Source: Roridomyces roridus (Eukaryota > Basidiomycota > Agaricomycetes > Agaricales > Mycenaceae). Taken from it: a stretch of DNA of 64,000 nt. Numbering within the stretch: the stretch's first letter is position 1; every line of letters begins with the position of its first letter. The position numbers and the translations under genes were made by a program. This document shows positions 57,660 to 64,000 of this stretch, in pieces. Location: positions 1,612,001 to 1,676,000 of the forward strand of contig JARKIF010000013.1 in the NCBI GenBank assembly GCA_029378245.1, read 5' to 3'. Under the pieces are notes generated by a model. It made no database searches. It had not been told where the DNA came from and worked only from the letters and a program-made list of their open reading frames with translations.

Positions 57660-57790
57660 CTATAAATCGCCGCACTGCCGCACTTTTGCCGCTGCCGCTG
57701 CCGCACTGTACCGCGCCGCGCCGCCAAGTATGTCACACTACCGCGTTGTCACGCAGGGTCAGTGCCGCCACTGCCGCGGTGATTTTCAAC
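57660..57790. repeat. CCGC-rich low-complexity island 1
   Basis: Irregular runs of GCCGC and ACCGC (CCGC at short, variable spacing) in otherwise moderate-GC sequence. Similar islands at 58620-58800 and 59085-59140. Confidence 0.65.
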
Positions 57791-58619
57791 TGCGTGTAAA
57801 TTGGCAACGGAGCCAGCGGGATCAGGGAACGAGGTCAGGGAAGATTGTTCACCCTTCGGAAAGCTGAAATTTACAATCTGACACACAGGCTGGACATTTC
57901 AACATTGAGGTCAACATAAAGTTGAACTCCCAGTGTGTATGGTGTTGAACCCATGACGACCACGGTAATTCAGCTCCATAAGTCGCGCCGAACGTGAAGG
58001 AGATACGCACCTGCATTCAAGGCTGGAATCAAAACATACTTTCAACAGTTCTCAATTGGCTCGGCCTCAGCGAAATGTTGTTCCATGTTCAAAGCAGTCA
58101 ATGGTGTAATTCAGTGGTCAGTTCGATACAGTCTGGACGACATATACTTGCTGAATTAATGTGAATATCAACTGATGCTCCCGTGCTTGTGAAGTTATGA
58201 TATGCTGCTCTCCAAAGTCGTATCGGCGGCGTCAGATTTTTTGACATAGGCGATGGAGGGAGGGGAATCTGTCGCTACCGTGAGACATTGATTGCATGGG
58301 TGAGCCATCTACGTTGATTGAGGGGCATTACGTTGTGAAATACTGCAAAAAGCGGTCAATTCCTGACTTCCCATCACTCCCATCGTCACTTAAAATTGAT
58401 TTATTTCTGGATTGGTCGAAGTTCCGACAAAGCGGTCATCGGTGAGTCAATCCTTGCTCGTAGAAGCGTTGAATTCAGATGTAACATGAGATTGTATAAA
58501 TTTTCAGTGCGTTGCAATCGTTAAGCCAACTGCGGCGGTGGCTGTACGGCGGTAGCACAACTTCGATCAAGAAGCCGGTCTACTCTGCTCAGAGTTGGAC
58601 AACTCACTCGATACATGAA

Positions 58620-58800
58620 TGCAGCGGCACCACCGTTCCTGTACCACGCTGACTACCGCCACTGCCGCGGCGGTTGTCACACCACCGCAATGTCACTACC
58701 GCGCCATTACCGCGCTGCAGTGCCGCGCTGCGCAATTGCCGCGGTGCAGAAAAATGTTGCCGCACTTTTCAAGTGCCGCGCCGTGCCGCGAGTACCGCAC
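58620..58800. repeat. CCGC-rich low-complexity island 2
   Basis: Same composition: ACTGCCGCGG, TACCGCGC and similar words repeated with spacers of a few bases. Island 3 follows at 59085-59140. Confidence 0.65.
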
Positions 58801-59084
58801 TTGACAGATTTAACAAGACCTTTCAAAACTCATTCCAGGCCGAGTACTTGGGTCATCAAACATGTTTCATCTTTCATTTGAACTTGAAATATCCACAGTC
58901 CCTTGTTCAACAGCAATCATGGCCCCATTGAGAATGATAGTACAAGCATACAACTTTTCAACACTCATTCAAGGCAGAGTACTGGAGATTCACACAAGTC
59001 TCGTACTCCAATTGAACTTTAATGCCTTATGGAACACCAACCACGAGTCTATTCAGAAGAATACCACATGTAGGAAATTTTAGT

Positions 59085-59140
59085 ACCGCGCTGACTGCCG
59101 CGCCGCTACCGCACTTACCGCCGCGGCAGGAGAGCGGCAA
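59085..59140. repeat. CCGC-rich low-complexity island 3
   Basis: Short island with TACCGCGCTGACTGCCGCGC-type words, ending in CCGCCGCGGCAGG. Confidence 0.55.
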
Positions 59141-60936
59141 TCTCATCAGGAAAACCTGAAGTTGCCAATTGTCGGTAATTGCCACCATATACCGAAGAAT
59201 GTCTCATTATCCAAGATTTTTCTGATGTCTAAGTGCCGATAATTTCGTACCAACTTTCAACTGAATGGCTCACAAGTGCTGACATATGGCTATCATATGG
59301 CCCCATTTGGAGCAGGTATCTTCGCATTCAGAACGGACATCTCTCATGTTATTTGACTGGGTGTACACGGAAATGAACTATATTGCAGATTAAAAATGAA
59401 TACAGTGGTATGTAGCTGTATGATGTACATATGCATATTCCAGATTCAACCCAAGAAACCTGCCCACTGCACCGTGCAAGCATTGATATGTATGGTGGAA
59501 TCGCGACACGAGGAAGAGCTGTCGGCAAAGGGATGAGCGGCAGGGAAGTGAAGTATTCAGGATGTCACATACCTATACAGGGACGAAGCTGATGTGCAAG
59601 TAAAATAGGGGACTGCAGCTAGAACAACGATGAATAGATGTGAATCATGAAAGGAAAGGACACATACTGATGGATAGGACCCGTTCATAATGAACCAGTA
59701 AAGGCTGAGGTGGATGTGATTAGGTCATATAAGACACGAAAAAATATTACTATTCACCATTGTGAACGGAAGCAGCTGTATGCGACGGAGCGTGGGTAGG
59801 TAGGGTAACGGAAAGGAGACAGTCCAGGGATATAGAGCCACGCGGAACTGAGAACGCACCTTACAAGCCACGGCGGTCTTGCGCCGACGTGGGAGTGCCA
59901 ACGCTGGTATGCATCGGTGAGGTGGCAGGGCTTAGCCGAGGGCGGTGAGCGACGGCACGGCGGTGAGTGCGAGCCTGACCCTACAGATACCAGGGATGGA
60001 TTGAGCATTAGTGGAAAGATGGCAGCAGCACCACACGCACTGCAGCTCTGAGTCATGTACATGTGCCGGGCCCGAGCATTCCCAAGATCTTGGCCTGGAT
60101 GCCCGTGAACACGCGTGGAGGTACTATGGAAGTATGAGGACGGACCTGGGCACAGGGGAGATGGAGGTCGCAAGGCGGGAAAGGGTGAATGTGGTGGGTT
60201 GTCAGTGGGGAAGAGGGGGGAGGAAGAGAAAGGCGTTGACAGCGCTTCTCATCTTCTGCCGAGTTGGGTTGTCAACCAACGTCACGTGAGCGGCGCGGCA
60301 ACAGAACGCCGTCTTACCGTAACTGTTACGTGCTCTCGGCAAACGACTTAACAATATTTATGAGATCGTACAAGCCAAGTACAAGCTGGGCAGACTGAAG
60401 GGTAGCGCACACAACAGCCAATCTCTTGGAGTGAACCATAGCCGGGACTCCCTGCCTGCCAGCAAGTTTCTCTCACACCGAGATTTAACCCCAACAATCT
60501 CGGCAAATTGTTCCGGAGTTTCGGCAGTGTTCAACATTTTCGGATTGTCGCAGATTGTTGCCAAAATGGCGAATGTGGTTTTTCCTGATGTTATGGAGAC
60601 CCCCCGTACGGATGTATATCATGTACATTGCGTCAGGCTGCCGGCTGCCGCTCCTGTTCGATCCAGGACCAGGATCAGTTCATGGGGTCATCTTGGAAGA
60701 TATTTTTGCCCTAGGCCCAGCGAAAACGGGCGTACTGGTGGCATGGATTATAACGGTACAGAGGTTGTTGATTTGATGCTGGAAGAAGCAGGCCTGTTCA
60801 ATTCGGGCTGGGTCACTGCGTGCATCGTCGGATATTTTTGAATCAAGTTCAAATGCAACTGGCACAGAGAAAAAAGGTATATGGGATGAAGCGCCGGAGC
60901 GGGGCCGTAGCCACAGGGAATACTCGATTCAATTCG

Positions 60937-61022
60937 GACTTTGACCAGGCGATGGTCCGCACCTACATTCAATTTGAACAAAATTGAGTAGAAGCGGGTG
61001 TCTGTTCGATTCGGGCCCAGTC
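60937..61022 (+). repeat. tRNA-like element
   Basis: Left end GACTTTG, box GATGGTCCGCACC, B-box GTTCGATTC, right end CCAGTC; only the outermost GACT/AGTC pairs remain. Confidence 0.55.
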
Positions 61023-61230
61023 TTTGTCCGAAGAAAGAACTCGATGCTTTTTTTCGGATTGAGTTCGCAACCCGCCGCCCAGGACACCGGTGAGAACTGA
61101 GCTCTTTCTTCGACGAGCCTTGTATATATACTGAGTGAGTAGACTGGACTTGTTCACGCGTTCACAGGTTGCAATCCCTCGCAACCGCGGCCACAGGATA
61201 ACGAAATCGTTCTGTGGACAAGGATATATA

Positions 61231-61319
61231 GACCCATGGCGGTGGTCCGTGCCTGTGCTCAGTGTTCTGGTTCTTCTTTTCTAGCTTATCCATTTGCCTG
61301 TTCGATTCAGGTGTGGGTC
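61231..61319 (+). repeat. tRNA-like element
   Basis: Ends GACCCAT/GTGGGTC pair over 7 bp with one T-G wobble; box GGTGGTCCGTGCC; T-arm GCCTG-TTCGATT-CAGGT. Confidence 0.7.
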
Positions 61320-61388
61320 ATAGGTTGAAACACAGGGGTTTTTTTTTTTGAACCAAGCGTAGTAAATTCAACTGGCATCGAGGCAAGA

Positions 61389-62009
61389 AGGGGTTTTCAA
61401 AGTTGGATTTTTCACTCGATTATTCACTTTATTTCATTTGCATTTTTCACCTTCCAAATTTGGGCAACGAAAGTGAATAAGAAAAAAGAAGTGAAACAAG
61501 GTCGAGAGCTGTTTCATTTATTTATTCACTTTGAAACAAACCCCGTGACATCCATCCTGCACGTGTCTTCAAGCCTCGGGCACGCTCGATCGAATCCTTC
61601 GCTGCCCATCCACTCTACCTCTCGTTCTCGATGCCCCCTCGCAAGTCTAAAAAAGGACATGTCCATCAAGGGTCTCGAAGCCCAAACCAGCGCGGCCGAG
61701 GCCAAAAAAAAAAGGATTCCGCGTACAAGTGTACATAGCCTTGTAGGCCATATTGCTTCAGGGTACTTGCCTGTCGGTGTTCCGTGGTATCTCCGAGGAG
61801 GGCGCGGTTTACGGGAGTGGCGGGTGCACGTGGTGGGGCGCACGGGTCAGTGTTCGGGATGATTACATCTGTTTGGTGGTTTATTCACTTGGATTTTCAA
61901 GAGGGTGTCTTCAAGGTGAAACAAGTGAAAAATACATTTTTTCAACAAATTGAAACAAGTGAATAAACCAGTGAATAAAGAGGTGAAAAATCTAACTTTG
62001 AAAACCCCT
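61389..62009. mobile_element. 621 bp MITE-like element with about 28 bp inverted ends
   Basis: The left end AGGGGTTTTCAAAGTTGGAT and the reverse complement of the right end agree except for one base, and the match continues through TTTTTCAC to a shared TTATTCACT. Both sub-ends are rich in TTCAC/GTGAA words. The interior holds a 129-codon frame with no recognised domain, so the element is non-autonomous. No target-site duplication is evident. Confidence 0.7.
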
Positions 62010-62116
62010 AATATGTTTCCGTGCTTACATATGATGAACTTGTGGTGAATCAAAAAAAACTTGATTCAGTTCCGAGTTTGACCAGGTAAAACGGCGATTG
62101 ATGTGAGAAATAGAAA

Positions 62117-62199
62117 GACCTGAGCGGTGGTCCGCACCTGCATGACTTTAGAATGCGAGCACACTTGGAAGCAGGCGCCTGTTCGATTCAGGCCGGATC
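62117..62199 (+). repeat. tRNA-like element
   Basis: Left end GACCTGA, box GGTGGTCCGCACC, B-box GTTCGATTC, right end CCGGATC; ends partly paired. Confidence 0.6.
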
Positions 62200-62244
62200 T
62201 GTACCGGTGAAAATAAAGCACTATAGTGCTCTTTTTGAGTCTGG

Positions 62245-62440
62245 CTTATGCCGTTCAAGTTGGTCATTTAATCAAACACACTTTTATTTTTGTTTTCGGC
62301 TGCAAAGTTTTTATTTCCAAAGTTCAAACGGTCTTAACTCTATATTTCAGAGGCCTTTTGGCTTGAGCAACCAGTTTTATTCAGTGTCGAGGGTTGGTTC
62401 GGCAGTCGGCCGTGGCCGCCGTGCCATCATTGGCAACCAA
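62245..62440 (+). repeat. Inverted-repeat arm, left
   Basis: The segment beginning GTTCAAGTTGGTCATTTAAT and continuing through TTATTTTTGTTTTC is repeated in reverse complement at about 63300-63490, with similarity fading over about 190 bp. Between the arms lies about 850 bp with no recognised protein. Confidence 0.6.
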
Positions 62441-63299
62441 TCACTTACATATGCAGCCATTCCCGCCGTTCACACCGGTGTTGAGCAGCTTGTGAGCAGT
62501 GTCTAGCCCCAACGCCAGCGGGAACTGATGAGGTTCGTTGTGTGAGTCGGCGCGACACGATGGGGAAGCAGCACATAGGCCACCGGAATGGCCAGCGTAG
62601 ACAGGTCAGGTCTGAGCGCGAGACAGGACGAGCCGCAATGAGTATGGTGCACGCAAAGCTGAAAGCCATTCCCACCACGGCACATCTGACTCATGTGCCC
62701 GCAACGCTGCGTGCGCCACGAATCCAACAGTGTCGATACCGCTGGACGAGTTCCTCGGCGCACTCCCAAATGTCCATGACATAAAGTACTCGACCCGAAT
62801 CCGACACCGACTCGCATGAATTGGACGCCGCGCGTTGCGTGGACCAATGCCCACAGCAAGGACGGGGTGTGCAGGGCAGCAAAGGTGATGTGGATTGACG
62901 GTGCCGTCTATGCGGAGGTATGGAAAGGGAAGTGTTGGGGCCGCCGCGATGCCGATGGCGAGGGTAAAAGCGACCTAGACGGAAAGAATAAGAAAGATAA
63001 CGAAGGCCGCACTCGCCTCAACGCTCAGACAGTCCCCGGTGTACCACCACCATCCTCCAGAGAGCATCCATCCAACGCTGAAAGAAATCTGCCAAATATC
63101 GGCACCGGGCAAACGCTGTCTCGACACGACAGGATACGAGGGTGGAATGCTGAGGACGTGATGTGTGGTCGACCGCTGATGATATCGGAAGGGCTGTAGC
63201 GAGATAGGATGGAGATCTATGGAGAGGCGGAAGATGAGAGCAAGAGCAGAGAGTAGGTAACGCCGGATCAGAGCATCACGTAACGGCCGCCGCCCAAAC

Positions 63300-63490
63300 A
63301 GCTTGATCACTGGCAGGGCGCTGAAGCGGGAGAGCCCGAACGCCGCTCGGCACGACGTCCGAAACCCTGAATAATGAAATAAATGCTGGGACTGAGCTTG
63401 TGAAAAACATCTGAGGCACAGAAATAAAAGTTGGGAGCAGAAAACAAAAATAACAGCGCATTTGATTAAATGACCAACTTGAACAGCATA
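63300..63490 (-). repeat. Inverted-repeat arm, right
   Basis: Reverse-complement partner of 62245-62440. Together the arms enclose a possible decayed element. Confidence 0.6.
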
Positions 63491-63553
63491 CTGGCTTGCA
63501 GGAAAGCACAGTTTTTCTCCGCGCGGTGCTCTAAATGCGGACTACAATGAGGA

Positions 63554-63625
63554 AGACACCTACAGCAGTGGTCCGCACCTGCTCAGCATGGTTCGGCAGG
63601 CGCCCGTTCGATTCAGGCTTGTGTC
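63554..63625 (+). repeat. tRNA-like element, short
   Basis: 72 bp with ends GACAC/GTGTC, an alternative paired form, box AGTGGTCCGCACC, B-box GTTCGATTC. Confidence 0.6.
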
Positions 63626-64000
63626 ATACGGAGAGTGGCGTTCTCTTTTTTGGAATGGGCTTGCAAGAAAAATATATTGCAAGGATCTCGCCGCAAATTA
63701 TATTCAAAACTGGGCGGTAATGACGGTGAGTCATAGCTGGGCAATTGAGAAGTACTCACAGCAGAAGACATCGCCCACTCTACTGCGGCGGCACTCAGCG
63801 AAACTCGAATTCGAAGGGTATCCGCGCGCCTTTCCCTGCTTGTGCACATGAGCACGCCCAGCCATATTGCCTGCTATTCCCACGGCTGAGCCTAAATTAA
63901 AGATTGAACGAATAGAATAGCGGAAAGGATGCTCACTGTCAAGTACATCAATGCTGACACTCCGACGCCAGGGCGCAGGGCAAATGGCTGGTTCAGTTCA

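Larger units (their letters stand above)
56860..61230. other. Gene-poor, repeat-rich stretch
   Basis: No supported gene. B-box-like fragments of the tRNA-like family occur near 56873, 57200 and 57560. CCGC-rich islands are listed separately. Open frames at 59754-60173 (minus) and 60431-60841 (plus) have no recognisable domain. Confidence 0.45.

Noticed and set aside
59754..60841. Two frames of 139 and 136 codons
   Set aside because: No domain, no splice structure, composition like the non-coding surroundings.

Overview
The window looks like nuclear DNA of a mushroom-forming basidiomycete (Agaricomycetes). Genes are split by many 43-67 nt GT-AG introns. The gene set is typical of that group: a NACHT-ankyrin NLR-like gene, F-box/LRR proteins, a seven-helix orphan membrane protein, an AA8-like secreted domain and secreted hydrolases. 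Species cannot be named from the sequence alone.

Layout. 1-3.1 kb holds no supported gene, only a pair of inverted repeats. 3.2-10.8 kb is a wrecked NACHT-ankyrin gene: the NACHT part is interrupted by a 303 bp MITE-like element, its next part lies inverted, a truncated Ty3/Gypsy-like element (gag and protease-RT, minus strand) occupies 5.3-10 kb, and a decayed ankyrin array follows. 10.8-14.7 kb shows no gene. At 15.3-17.7 kb a NatB catalytic subunit (naa20) and a Ser/Thr kinase diverge from a 143 bp intergenic region.

The centre is an imperfect inverted segmental duplication. The left arm (about 19.7-27.9 kb) carries, outward from the centre, a relic 3' end and two serine beta-lactamase-like genes, a 6-phosphogluconate-dehydrogenase-like gene and tRNA-like elements. 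The right arm (about 34.6-42.2 kb) carries a third beta-lactamase-like copy, an F-box gene, the second dehydrogenase and matching tRNA-like elements in the opposite orientation. Between the arms sit MOB4/phocein, a MOSC (mARC-like) protein and an F-box/LRR protein. Of the beta-lactamase copies, A reads through (580 aa from 11 exons), B has a 2 nt deletion, and C is split by a 931 bp solo LTR with a 4 bp target duplication.

42.3-56.8 kb is a run of ordinary genes: type-B carboxylesterase, S9-like peptidase/hydrolase, seven-helix membrane protein, AA8-like protein, SDR, AIM6/PLC-like phosphodiesterase and a small secreted protein. 57-64 kb is gene-poor and repeat-rich.

Two observations stand out. 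(1) The linker between protease and RT of the Gypsy-like element contains six copies of a peptide motif whose RNA folds each time into a three-part hairpin, with changes in one arm matched by changes in the other. (2) About twenty tRNA-like elements of roughly 72-94 bp share ends that pair like an acceptor stem, a GGTGGTCCGC box and a GTTCGATTC B-box, but have a hypervariable middle; end pairing is often kept by matched substitutions.
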